This document shows, in pieces, positions 1 to 7,243 of a stretch of 7,656 bases of DNA. Positions within the stretch are counted from its first letter, which is position 1. Every line of letters starts with the position of its first letter. A program made the translations under genes and the position numbers. Origin of the DNA: Pseudoruminococcus sp964385235. GTDB lineage: Bacteria > Bacillota > Clostridia > Oscillospirales > Acutalibacteraceae. A model generated the notes under the pieces. The model did not search any database. It was not told the origin of the DNA and worked only from the letters and a program-made list of their open reading frames with translations. The DNA lies in assembly GCA_964385235.1 (NCBI GenBank), contig CAYLOD010000082.1, positions 1 to 7,656 on the forward strand. Direction: 5' to 3'.

Positions 1-246
1 GCTCGTTCCGTTTTCCATGATCGTATCCTTGCCGACAACGCCCAGATCGCACACGCCATGCTCGACGTATGTTATGACGTCCGCCGCTTTGGCAAGAACC
101 ACCTCTATTTCTCCGCCGCCTATCGGCAGGATAAGTTTCCTGCCCTTTTCATGAACTGCTGTACAGTCATAGCCCGCCGCCTCAAGCAAGCCGACCGTAT
201 CCTTTTCAAGTCTGCCCTTAGTAAGAGCCATTCTCAATGGTTTCAT
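1..246 (-). CDS. hisG: ATP phosphoribosyltransferase catalytic subunit HisG, N-terminal part (cut by window edge)
   Basis: HisG condenses ATP with PRPP to give phosphoribosyl-ATP, the committed and feedback-controlled step of histidine biosynthesis in the cytoplasm. Translating the reverse strand from the ATG at 246-244 gives 82 open codons up to the window edge. The protein begins MKPLRMALTKGRLEKD and later contains KGRKLILP, VLAKAADVITYVEHGVCD and LGVVGKDTI, which is the typical first lobe of the HisG family fold. The start at 246 is preferred over the internal ATG at 231 because an AAGGAA ribosome site sits 8 nt upstream and family members usually begin at this point. The gene follows hisZ by 74 nt on the same strand. 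That pairing implies the short HisG form, which lacks its own regulatory domain and works with HisZ. The C-terminal part is outside the window, so short form is inferred from context. Confidence 0.95.
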   Translation of the reverse strand, partial: MKPLRMALTKGRLEKDTVGLLEAAGYDCTAVHEKGRKLILPIGGGEIEVVLAKAADVITYVEHGVCDLGVVGKDTIMENGTS

Positions 247-254
247 TATAATAA

Positions 255-262
255 TTCCTTTC
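255..262 (-). promoter_or_regulatory. Ribosome binding site of hisG
   Basis: The minus strand reads GAAAGGAA here, with the AAGGAA core ending 8 nt before the ATG at 246. It decides the hisG start in favour of the upstream of two nearby in-frame ATGs (246 rather than 231). Confidence 0.7.
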
Positions 263-272
263 AATGGAAGTA

Positions 273-298
273 AGCATACTTTGAGAAACATTTATGCT
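273..298 (-). repeat. Inverted repeat in the hisZ-hisG spacer
   Basis: AGCATA (298-293) and TATGCT (278-273) form perfect 6-bp arms around a 14-nt loop in the 74-nt gap between hisZ and hisG. No U-run follows directly, so it does not look like an intrinsic terminator. It could be a weak intercistronic stem-loop, or chance, given the AT-rich arms. Confidence 0.3.
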
Positions 299-320
299 GC
301 TGTCCCGTCTGTAAAAAATA

Positions 321-1517
321 TCAGTCAAGGATCACTGTTTCAATATTTTCACACACAAAGTCGACTCTCGCGATTTCTTTTTTCCTTGCGTATTCGACAG
401 CGGCTTCCCGTGAGGGGCATACGCTGTTTTCACATACAAGACCCCTCTGCGTCAGCGATTCACAATACTTTACCGCCTTGACCACAAAGGAATCGTCACC
501 GTGTACAAGTACATCGGGAGAGCGTTTCAGCTCTACCTGTCCCCTCGAGAGCATGACCTTGGCAAGGGCGTCGGCATTGATTCCGAAGCCGCTTGCCGCC
601 ATCGGAGAACCGAATATATCGAGCAGTCTGTCGTATCTTCCGCCGATCAGAACAGGCTCCCCGGAACCCTCGACGTATCCCGAGAAAACAATGTCGCTGT
701 AGTAATCGTTCCTCTGTACAAGTCCGAGGTCGATAATAAGCCTTTCACCAAGCCCGAACGCGGTAAGCGAATGATAGATCTCCTTCAGATATTCGAGAGG
801 ACGAAGCACGTCCTCGTCGTCAAACAGCTCATACGCTTCCCCGAGGACCTCCTCGCCCCCGAAAAGACGCGGAAGTCTTCTGATCGCGGCGACAGCCTTA
901 GTCTGTTCAAGGCTGTCAAGCAGCGTATTGAGTGCGGAGTAGTTTTTCGACTCTATATAGCAGCGTATATCCTCGCGTTGATTTTCCGTTACAGACAGCT
1001 TTTTGACAAGCGACTTGAAGAACGCCGCGTGACCGAGCTCGATTCTGAAATCGGGCACACACTTCGCGAGAGCTTCCGTCGCGGTCGTTATGATCTCAAT
1101 ATCAGCTCTCTTGCCCGACGCGCCGAGCAGTTCTATGCCTGTCTGCATAACCTCGTTGCTCTTGCCTGTTAAGCCCCGGTTGCTCCTGTAAACGCGCTGA
1201 TTATAGTAAAGACGTATAGGCAGCACCTCGTTTTGCAGTCTTGTCGCGGCCATTCTCGCGATAGGCAGTGTCGAGTCGGGGCGCAAAACCATAAGCCTGC
1301 CTTTTGAATCGCTGAGCTTAAACATATTTTCCTGCGGGATTGCGGCCGCCGGGTTTGAAAAAACATCATAAAATTCTATACCCGGGGTGAGTACCTCATG
1401 AAAGCCTCTTTTGTTGAATACCTCCCCCAAAATATGTGAAACAGTCCTCGTCGAAAGACATTCCTCGAACAAAAAGTCCTTTGTGCCCTCGGGAGTAATT
1501 TTGCTGTAATTTTTCAT
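321..1517 (-). CDS. hisZ: ATP phosphoribosyltransferase regulatory subunit HisZ
   Basis: HisZ is a histidyl-tRNA synthetase paralogue that does not charge tRNA. It assembles with the short HisG to make ATP phosphoribosyltransferase active and sensitive to histidine. The 398-residue product shows the class II synthetase core: MFKLSDSKGRLMVLRPDST at about 65-83, motif-2-like RLYYNQRVYRSNRG at 102-115, and the late strand and helix VLIGGRYDRLLDIFG at 289-303 followed by ASGFGIN at 308-314. HisZ rather than HisRS is supported by the divergent motif 2, the length near 400 residues, and hisG lying directly downstream. A C-terminal part from about residue 333 (PDVLVHGDDSFVVKA) resembles a reduced HisRS anticodon-binding-type domain; this is an inference. 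The ATG at 1517 has a GAGGT ribosome site 6 nt upstream and is the first gene after a strong promoter. The stop is TGA at 323-321. Confidence 0.93.
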   Translation of the reverse strand: MKNYSKITPEGTKDFLFEECLSTRTVSHILGEVFNKRGFHEVLTPGIEFYDVFSNPAAAIPQENMFKLSDSKGRLMVLRPDSTLPIARMAATRLQNEVLPIRLYYNQRVYRSNRGLTGKSNEVMQTGIELLGASGKRADIEIITTATEALAKCVPDFRIELGHAAFFKSLVKKLSVTENQREDIRCYIESKNYSALNTLLDSLEQTKAVAAIRRLPRLFGGEEVLGEAYELFDDEDVLRPLEYLKEIYHSLTAFGLGERLIIDLGLVQRNDYYSDIVFSGYVEGSGEPVLIGGRYDRLLDIFGSPMAASGFGINADALAKVMLSRGQVELKRSPDVLVHGDDSFVVKAVKYCESLTQRGLVCENSVCPSREAAVEYARKKEIARVDFVCENIETVILD

Positions 1518-1523
1518 AATATG

Positions 1524-1528
1524 ACCTC
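1524..1528 (-). promoter_or_regulatory. Ribosome binding site of hisZ
   Basis: GAGGT on the minus strand ends 6 nt before the ATG at 1517, a normal Shine-Dalgarno position that supports this hisZ start. Confidence 0.7.
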
Positions 1529-1546
1529 ATCTCAAGTTTCAGACAA

Positions 1547-1564
1547 AGCACTTTAGCGTGCTAA
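1547..1564 (-). promoter_or_regulatory. Overlapping dyads at the start of the hisZG transcript (possible operator or 5' stem-loop)
   Basis: Two inverted repeats overlap. TTAGC-N2-GCTAA occupies 1564-1553, and AGCAC-N6-GTGCT occupies 1562-1547 on the minus strand. With a transcription start predicted near 1567, they cover roughly +4 to +21. That is a suitable place for a repressor to block the hisZG promoter. The second repeat could also form a 5-bp stem with a 6-nt loop at the 5' end of the mRNA. Which regulator, if any, binds here cannot be told from the sequence. Confidence 0.4.
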
Positions 1565-1573
1565 TGTAATAAT

Positions 1574-1603
1574 ATGATAACATACAAAACACAGATTTGT
1601 CAA
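1574..1603 (-). promoter_or_regulatory. Sigma-A-type promoter of hisZG with extended -10
   Basis: On the minus strand a perfect TTGACA -35 box lies at 1603-1598. After an 18-bp spacer comes TATCAT (5 of 6 to consensus) at 1579-1574, preceded by TGT, the extended -10 element. The predicted start is near 1567, giving a leader of about 50 nt before the hisZ ATG. The stretch immediately upstream of the -35 is A/T-rich, including a T6 run at 1618-1613, and may act as an UP element. The leader is too short for a T-box riboswitch. Confidence 0.8.
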
Positions 1604-1612
1604 CCCGTTTAC

Positions 1613-1653
1613 AAAAAATTAACATAAAGAGCAAGCGAACGCCGCCGGCTCTT
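1613..1653 (-). terminator. Probable rho-independent terminator of the polC unit
   Basis: On the minus strand AAGAGC (1653-1648) pairs with GCTCTT (1632-1627). Inside, after one mismatch, GGCG pairs with CGCT, with one G-U pair and a 5-nt loop. A U-rich tail follows, but its T6 run (1618-1613) begins about 8 nt after the stem instead of directly. The position, roughly 75 nt past the polC stop and just before the his promoter, suits a terminator. The displaced U-run lowers confidence. Confidence 0.5.
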
Positions 1654-1727
1654 CCTCAGTACAGAAAAAACGATATGCTCTCCGCGTCAACCTGCAAAAA
1701 TCCCGATGACCGCCTGAGGAATGAAAA

Positions 1728-4700
1728 TCAGAACAGCGTCATCTGACTGCTTTCGGGAAGTTCTCCGAACGCGCCCGCGCCGCGCAAAAGTTCTATCGCC
1801 GTCTTGGAGGCTTTGGAGCGTTCGCGGAAGTCCTCTACCGACATAAACTCCCCGCCCTTGCGCGCGTCCGCAAGTCCCTGAGCCGCCGCGTCTCCGACGC
1901 CCGGCAGCGTCGAAAAGGGCAGCCTTATGTTATCTCCCTCAACGAGAAATTTCCTCGCATCGGACTTGTATATATCTACCGGAAGCGCCTGAATGCCACG
2001 CGCCTGCATCTCGTTGACGATTTGCAGCGTTTCATATGCCGCGTTATCCTTTGCCGTCGCGTCCTTTCCTTTCATTTTTATCTCCTGCATTCTGCGCCTG
2101 ACAGCCCCTCTGCCCTGTGCGACGAGAAGTCCGTCGAGATCCTCGCTCCGCACGGTGAAGTACGCGGCGTAATATTCCTTGGGACAGTGAACCTTGTACC
2201 AGCCAAGGCGCAGCGTCGATATCATATACGCGGCGGCATGAGCCTTGGGGTACATATACTTTATCTTCATGCAAGAATCTATGTACCATTGCGGAACGCC
2301 GTGTTCCCTCATCGCGTTAATGTGTTCCTGTGTCAAGAGCTTTTTACTGTTGCCCTTACGGACTATCTCCATTATTTTAAACGCCATATCGGGCTCAAGC
2401 CCCTTGTGCATAAGATAAACCATAATATTGTCACGAGTTCCTATAACTTGAGAAATATCGCACACGCCCTGTTTGATAAGCTCCGCCGCGTTGCCTATCC
2501 AAACGTCGGTACCGTGTGAAAGTCCCGAAATCTGCAAAAGATCGGAAAAGGTCTTGGGCTGCGTTTGAATCAGCATCTGGCGGACAAAATTCGTACCGAC
2601 CTCGGGGAGCGAAAAAGTACCCGTCTGCGAATCAATATCCTCCGGCTCGACTCCGAGCGCCTTTGTCGAGGTAAAAAGGGACATTACCTCGGGGTCGCTC
2701 ATGGAAATATCCATAACGCTGATACCGGTATAGTCCTCAAGGTAGCGGTAAATCGTAGGAACATCGTGTCCGAGCTCATCAAGTTTGCAAATTGTATCAT
2801 GTATGGAATGGAAATCAAAGTGTGTCGTGATACTGTCGGAGCTTTGGTCGTTTGCGGGGTGCTGTACGGGACAAAACTGGTAAATGTCGTTTCTGCGCGG
2901 CACGACTACCATGCCGCCGGGATGCTGACCTGTTGTTCGGCGGACGCCTGTACAGCCCGACGCAAGACGCATTTCCTCGGCACGGTGCATGGTTATACCC
3001 TTTTCCTCCGCATATTTTTTCACAAAGCCTATAGCGGTCTTTTCCGCAACTGTTGCGATAGTACCCGCCTTAAAAACGTTTTCCTTTCCGAAAAGCTCCT
3101 CGGTATAGCGGTGAGATTTGTTCTGATATTCGCCCGAAAAGTTAAGGTCGATATCCGGCATTTTATCACCCTTAAAGCCAAGGAACGTTTCAAACGGTAT
3201 ATCGTGGCCATCTTGTTTGTAAAGCGTACCGCACTTGGGACAGTTTTTGGGTGGCAGGTCAAAGCCGGAGCCGACCTCGCCGTTTACAAAGAACTCGCTG
3301 TTTTTGCATTTAGGGCAGACATAGTGCGGCGCGAGCGGATTGACCTCGGATATACCCGACATCGTAGCGACAAACGATGAGCCGACCGAACCACGCGAGC
3401 CGACAAGATAGCCGTGCGCCTCGGAATTAGCGACAAGCTTTTGCGCTGTCATATACAAAACGGAGAAACCGTTCTTTATAATCGAATTCAGCTCTTTTTC
3501 TATGCGCTTTTCGACAATTTCGGGAAGCGGGTCGCCGTATGTGTTCTTCGTCCTCTCCCACGTTATCCGCGTCAGATCCTCCTCCGCTCCCGGTATGAAC
3601 GGCGGGAAGTTGCCCTTTGGCACGGCGCGTATCTCGTCGCACATATCGGCGATAAGGTTAGTATTCTCGACTACGATCTCATATGCCTTATCCTTGCCGA
3701 GATACTCAAACTCCCTGAGCATCTCCGCAGTCGTGCGGAGATACAGCGGAGCCTGCTTTTCCGCATCCTTATAGCCCTGTCCCGCCATAAGGATCTTACG
3801 GTACTCGCTGTGGTGCGGATCGAGAAAATGAACGTCGCACGTTGCGACAACAGGAATTGATAGTTCCTCTCCGAGCCTTACGACTGTTTTATTCATTTCC
3901 CGAAGTTCCTCAACGCTGCCGCATTCACCGCTTTCAAGCATAAACATATTATTGCCTGTCGGCTGAATCTCAAGGTAGTCGTAGAACGACGCTATTCTCT
4001 TCAGCTCATCCCACGGCCGCTTGTCAACTATCGCCCGGAAAAGCTCGCCCGCCTCACAAGCGCTACCCACAATAAGTCCCTCTCTGTACTTTATAAGCTC
4101 AGACTTAGGCAGAAGCGGCTTTTTATAAAAATAATCAAGATGTCCCTTAGAAATCAGCCTGTACAGATTTTTCAGCCCCGCTGTATTTTTGGCAATGACT
4201 ATCTGATGATAATAATTCAGGCTCTTGTAGTCGCCTCTTGAAAGGAGGGAGTTGATCTGTGAAATATCCTCAGCGCCGTAATTCTCCGAAAGCTTTTTAA
4301 GCATTACCTGAAATATCTTAGCAAGCATAAGCGCGTCGTCGCAGGCTCTGTGGTGGTTAAAATCACCAAGCTTCAGATATTCGGCTATCTTATTCAGCTT
4401 ATGCTTTTTTATCTGCGGGAACATGGAACGTGACATGATAACCGTATCAATGCTTGTAAAATTCCAGCTTATATTATGACGGCTCAGCACAGCTTTTACG
4501 AACGATGTGTCAAACGGCGCGTTATGCGCTACGAGAACGCAGTCATTACCGCAAAATTCCATAAAGGCACGTATCGCCTCATCCTCAGGCGGAGCGTCCG
4601 CCACCATAGAATCATCTATCCCCGTAAGTTCAGTTATCTTTTGCGGGATATGCTTTTGCGGGTTTACAAACATTGAAAAGCTGTCTTTGATCTCACCGTC

Positions 4701-6092
4701 AACTATCCTTACAGCGCCTATTTCGGTTATTCTCTCCTTTGCTGCTCCCAATCCCGTTGTTTCAAGGTCGAATACGATAAATTCGCCGGAGAGAGGCTCA
4801 TTTCTCTCGCCGTTTACAGCCTTTGCCGAAACGTCATCTATAAAGTACGCCTCAACGCCGTAAAGTATCTTGATATGGCCTCCCTTAGCCGCTATGGCGT
4901 CAGCGGCATTCATCGCGCCCGGGAATGCCTGAACAACGCCGTGATCAGTAACAGCGACAGCGGGCATGCCCCAGCTGTAAGCGCGCTGTACTATATCCCC
5001 GACGTCCGTAACTCCGTCCATAGCCGACATATTTGTATGCAAATGAAGCTCCACACGCTTCTTCTCCGCATTGTCAACAACCTTCGCTTTGCTTATAACG
5101 GAAACTCCCGCCGCCATGATCACAAGTTCCCGGTCGTATTTATCGTACTGCATATCTCCCTTGACGAGTATCGCGCTCCCATTTTTAAGCTCAAGCAAGG
5201 GCGCGCACTTTGCGTTAAGGTCAATGATCTTAACAGTTGTTGAACCTGTATAGTCGGTAATATTTATGGAGATGATTTTCTTCTTGTTATCCTTTGTATC
5301 TCTTGATTCTACGGAGAAAACATCACCCTTTACTACCACCCTTCCCGAATCGGGCGCAAGCTGTGATATATTTACGGGAGAACCCTTGACGACTGATCCG
5401 TAAACAGCTTTGGGACTGTCCGTGATAAATATAGGATAGAGTGATTCTCCCTCGCGGACTTCGATTTCAATATTTTTCGCGGATTTCGGAGCAGAGCGTT
5501 TCTCAGCCTCACTCATTACACCCTCGTATATATCCATCTCTTTTGTCAAGCTCTCACGCTTTGCGGTTTCTTCGGCGATTTTCTGATGTTCGATATATAT
5601 CCGGCTGTCCGCTGTTATCTCCGTAACACCGTCAAATACGACCTCCGTATTGATACCGAACTCATCAAAAATCAGCTTCTGAAATTCCTTATCCACTTTC
5701 TTTTCGAGAAGTATGTCCGCACCTCCGTGAGTAAGGCTTATCGTCATTCTGCCGTCTGATATAACGGCGCTTGAGCCGTTGAGCGTTCCGTTTATGCTCG
5801 CAAGCCTGCGGCGAACCTCACCCGCAAGCTCCGGGTAGCACTCGTCACCGAAAAGCGACGGATCAAACCGTGGATATATAACGCACCTTTCGAGTGAGAG
5901 CTCTGACTTGGCGATTTCCTTTTCAGCAGAAAAAATCTCGTTCCTTTCGATAAGCCGCGAAAGAAAGAGATTTATTTCCAATATTCTGTTTTGAGAGTCA
6001 ATTTTCACATTTCTGACTTCGGCGGAGCGGAGTGTATCCGACGGCTTCATTCCGTTTAAATATTGTGAAAATATCCCGTAAAATGTTTTCAA
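1728..6092 (-). CDS. polC: DNA polymerase III alpha subunit, PolC type (Gram-positive replicative polymerase)
   Basis: PolC is the main chromosome-replicating polymerase of low-GC Gram-positive bacteria, with 3'-5' proofreading built in. The 1454-residue protein is close to the Bacillus PolC length (about 1440). In order it shows an N-terminal domain (1 to about 210) and an OB fold (about 225-335). A PHP domain follows (HLHT at 350-353, VTDHG at 381-385, E414, CDVHF at 752-756), interrupted by a DEDDh exonuclease. The exonuclease residues are D442 and E444 in DLETTG, D528 in HNAPFD, and H581 and D586 in HHRACDD. A four-cysteine, probably zinc-binding, cluster lies at C926/C929 and C951/C954. 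The polymerase core has PDIDLNF at 979-985 (D980, D982), TGQHPGG at 1054-1060 and KLDELGHD at 1103-1110 (D1105, likely third catalytic acid). A helix-hairpin-helix region lies near 1390-1425. The protein ends in QMTLF, matching the beta-clamp-binding motif. All visible catalytic residues are present. The start codon is TTG at 6092. Confidence 0.98.
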   Translation of the reverse strand: MKTFYGIFSQYLNGMKPSDTLRSAEVRNVKIDSQNRILEINLFLSRLIERNEIFSAEKEIAKSELSLERCVIYPRFDPSLFGDECYPELAGEVRRRLASINGTLNGSSAVISDGRMTISLTHGGADILLEKKVDKEFQKLIFDEFGINTEVVFDGVTEITADSRIYIEHQKIAEETAKRESLTKEMDIYEGVMSEAEKRSAPKSAKNIEIEVREGESLYPIFITDSPKAVYGSVVKGSPVNISQLAPDSGRVVVKGDVFSVESRDTKDNKKKIISINITDYTGSTTVKIIDLNAKCAPLLELKNGSAILVKGDMQYDKYDRELVIMAAGVSVISKAKVVDNAEKKRVELHLHTNMSAMDGVTDVGDIVQRAYSWGMPAVAVTDHGVVQAFPGAMNAADAIAAKGGHIKILYGVEAYFIDDVSAKAVNGERNEPLSGEFIVFDLETTGLGAAKERITEIGAVRIVDGEIKDSFSMFVNPQKHIPQKITELTGIDDSMVADAPPEDEAIRAFMEFCGNDCVLVAHNAPFDTSFVKAVLSRHNISWNFTSIDTVIMSRSMFPQIKKHKLNKIAEYLKLGDFNHHRACDDALMLAKIFQVMLKKLSENYGAEDISQINSLLSRGDYKSLNYYHQIVIAKNTAGLKNLYRLISKGHLDYFYKKPLLPKSELIKYREGLIVGSACEAGELFRAIVDKRPWDELKRIASFYDYLEIQPTGNNMFMLESGECGSVEELREMNKTVVRLGEELSIPVVATCDVHFLDPHHSEYRKILMAGQGYKDAEKQAPLYLRTTAEMLREFEYLGKDKAYEIVVENTNLIADMCDEIRAVPKGNFPPFIPGAEEDLTRITWERTKNTYGDPLPEIVEKRIEKELNSIIKNGFSVLYMTAQKLVANSEAHGYLVGSRGSVGSSFVATMSGISEVNPLAPHYVCPKCKNSEFFVNGEVGSGFDLPPKNCPKCGTLYKQDGHDIPFETFLGFKGDKMPDIDLNFSGEYQNKSHRYTEELFGKENVFKAGTIATVAEKTAIGFVKKYAEEKGITMHRAEEMRLASGCTGVRRTTGQHPGGMVVVPRRNDIYQFCPVQHPANDQSSDSITTHFDFHSIHDTICKLDELGHDVPTIYRYLEDYTGISVMDISMSDPEVMSLFTSTKALGVEPEDIDSQTGTFSLPEVGTNFVRQMLIQTQPKTFSDLLQISGLSHGTDVWIGNAAELIKQGVCDISQVIGTRDNIMVYLMHKGLEPDMAFKIMEIVRKGNSKKLLTQEHINAMREHGVPQWYIDSCMKIKYMYPKAHAAAYMISTLRLGWYKVHCPKEYYAAYFTVRSEDLDGLLVAQGRGAVRRRMQEIKMKGKDATAKDNAAYETLQIVNEMQARGIQALPVDIYKSDARKFLVEGDNIRLPFSTLPGVGDAAAQGLADARKGGEFMSVEDFRERSKASKTAIELLRGAGAFGELPESSQMTLF

Positions 6093-6097
6093 AAAAT

Positions 6098-6104
6098 ATC
6101 ACCC
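6098..6104 (-). promoter_or_regulatory. Ribosome binding site supporting a TTG start for polC
   Basis: GGGTGAT on the minus strand matches the GGTGAT part of the region complementary to the 3' end of 16S rRNA, and ends 5 nt before TTG at 6092-6090. The next in-frame ATG, at 6050 (residue 15), has only a weak purine stretch upstream. The TTG is therefore the better start. Confidence 0.55.
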
Positions 6105-6180
6105 GTTAAATAATCTGCTCAACTCATATAACGTCACATTTTTTAAGGCTTCTATGTATTTGATATTTATTAAATACGGA

Positions 6181-6193
6181 TTTCTCTGAGAAA
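6181..6193 (-). repeat. 13-bp palindrome between ispG and polC
   Basis: TTTCTC at 6181-6186 and GAGAAA at 6188-6193 form a perfect dyad around one central base, directly beside the ispG stop codon. The centre is too tight for the full RNA hairpin and no U-run follows. It is therefore not a terminator and would make more sense as a DNA dyad, or as chance. The rest of the 101-nt spacer is AT-rich and shows no convincing promoter. Confidence 0.35.
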
Positions 6194-7243
6194 TCACAGC
6201 CTGCTTATTTCCTCCATAAGCTCATCAACCAGTTTGTCCTCGCTCACCTTTTTAACGATCTCGCCCCGCTTAAAGATAAGTCCGTCGCCATGACCTCCGG
6301 CTATGCCGATGTCCGCTTCTCTCGCCTCGCCCGGTCCGTTCACCGCGCAGCCCATCACTGCCACTGTAATATTTTTATCACAGTCTTCAAGTCTTTTTTC
6401 AACTTCCTTTGCAAGCTTTATAAGGTCTATGCTCGTCCTGCCACAGGTCGGACAGGAAACGAATTTGACGCCGTCCTTCCTTATTTCGAGGGCTTTTAAA
6501 ATATCCCTTGCCGCCTTTACCTCATTGACGGGGTCGTCAGTCAGAGAAACCCTTATCGTGTCGCCTATTCCGTCAAGCAAAAGCGAACCTATTCCCGCGG
6601 CTGATTTTATGACGCCCATATGGTGAGTGCCGGCCTCCGTAACCCCGAGATGCAGCGGATAATCGCACTTCTCAGCGGCAAGCTCGTATGCTTTGACCAT
6701 AAACGGTACGGACGAGCTTTTCATGGAAAGCACAATATCGTCAAAGTCAAATTTCTCAAGAAGCGACGCGTGATATAGCGCGCTTTCGCAGAGCGCTTCG
6801 GGCGTCGGATGACCGTGCTTCGCGAGGATCTCCTTTTCAAGCGAACCTGAGTTCACTCCGATTCTTATCGGTATACCGCGGCTTCGGCACGCCGTTACAA
6901 CCTGCCTTACTCTATCGCCGCTGCCGATGTTTCCCGGATTTATTCTTATTTTATCTACACCCGCCGCCGCAGCCTCGATCGCAAGACGATAGTCGAAATG
7001 TATATCAGCGACAATGGGGACGGTGACATTTTCCTTGAGCGCGGGAATAAGCCTTACCGCGTCCATATTCGGAACAGCCGCCCTTATTATCTCGCATCCC
7101 GCCTTCTCACGCCGCACAGCCTGTCTGACGCTTCCCTCAATATCGCTTGCGGGTACATTCAGCATTGACTGAACCGTGATCGGAGCGTCACCGCCGATAT
7201 ATATATTTCCAAGCTTAATCTTTTTTGTCTTTCTTCTCGTCAT
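6194..7243 (-). CDS. ispG: 4-hydroxy-3-methylbut-2-enyl-diphosphate synthase IspG (GcpE)
   Basis: IspG carries out the next-to-last step of the MEP isoprenoid pathway, reductively opening 2-C-methyl-D-erythritol 2,4-cyclodiphosphate to HMBPP in the cytoplasm with electrons from flavodoxin or ferredoxin. The 349 residues match the short bacterial form: a TIM barrel (about 1-250, with GGDAPITVQSM at 18-27, ADIHFDYRLA at 79-88, KIRINPGNIG at 98-107 and RIGVNSGSLE at 127-136), then a C-terminal iron-sulfur domain. The likely 4Fe-4S ligands are C264 and C267 in SCPTCGRT, C299 in MGCAVNGPGE, and E306, matching the Aquifex enzyme. The ATG at 7243 overlaps the rseP stop as ATGA, and GGAGG directly abuts it. 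No other start lies nearby in frame (the next Met is residue 27, inside the conserved barrel). Expression is thus probably coupled to rseP translation. polC follows after 101 nt. Confidence 0.97.
   Translation of the reverse strand: MTRRKTKKIKLGNIYIGGDAPITVQSMLNVPASDIEGSVRQAVRREKAGCEIIRAAVPNMDAVRLIPALKENVTVPIVADIHFDYRLAIEAAAAGVDKIRINPGNIGSGDRVRQVVTACRSRGIPIRIGVNSGSLEKEILAKHGHPTPEALCESALYHASLLEKFDFDDIVLSMKSSSVPFMVKAYELAAEKCDYPLHLGVTEAGTHHMGVIKSAAGIGSLLLDGIGDTIRVSLTDDPVNEVKAARDILKALEIRKDGVKFVSCPTCGRTSIDLIKLAKEVEKRLEDCDKNITVAVMGCAVNGPGEAREADIGIAGGHGDGLIFKRGEIVKKVSEDKLVDELMEEISRL

Noticed and set aside
501..1172. A 223-codon open frame on the plus strand opposite hisZ
   Set aside because: It is fully antisense to hisZ, has no family features, and its predicted protein is rich in Arg/Leu/Ser as expected for a shadow frame.
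321..1517. Histidyl-tRNA synthetase (HisRS) rather than HisZ
   Set aside because: Motif 2 is divergent (YYNQRVYRSNRG), the C-terminal domain is reduced, and hisG follows directly, all pointing to the regulatory paralogue.
1547..1564. CIRCE heat-shock operator (HrcA site)
   Set aside because: It shares TTAGCAC with a CIRCE half-site, but the right arm, spacing (9-bp centre) and the final TC/GA bases do not fit, and the downstream genes are not chaperones.
1518..1567. Possible histidine T-box riboswitch or his leader peptide ahead of hisZ
   Set aside because: The leader is only about 50 nt, too short for a T-box, and it holds no run of histidine codons or terminator/antiterminator pair.
2565..3380. 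A 271-codon open frame on the plus strand opposite polC
   Set aside because: It lies fully inside the conserved polymerase core on the other strand, has no recognisable domain, and its composition is explained by being the reverse of a real gene.
3414..3860. A 148-codon plus-strand open frame within polC
   Set aside because: It is antisense to the PHP/polymerase region of PolC with no ribosome site or domain evidence.
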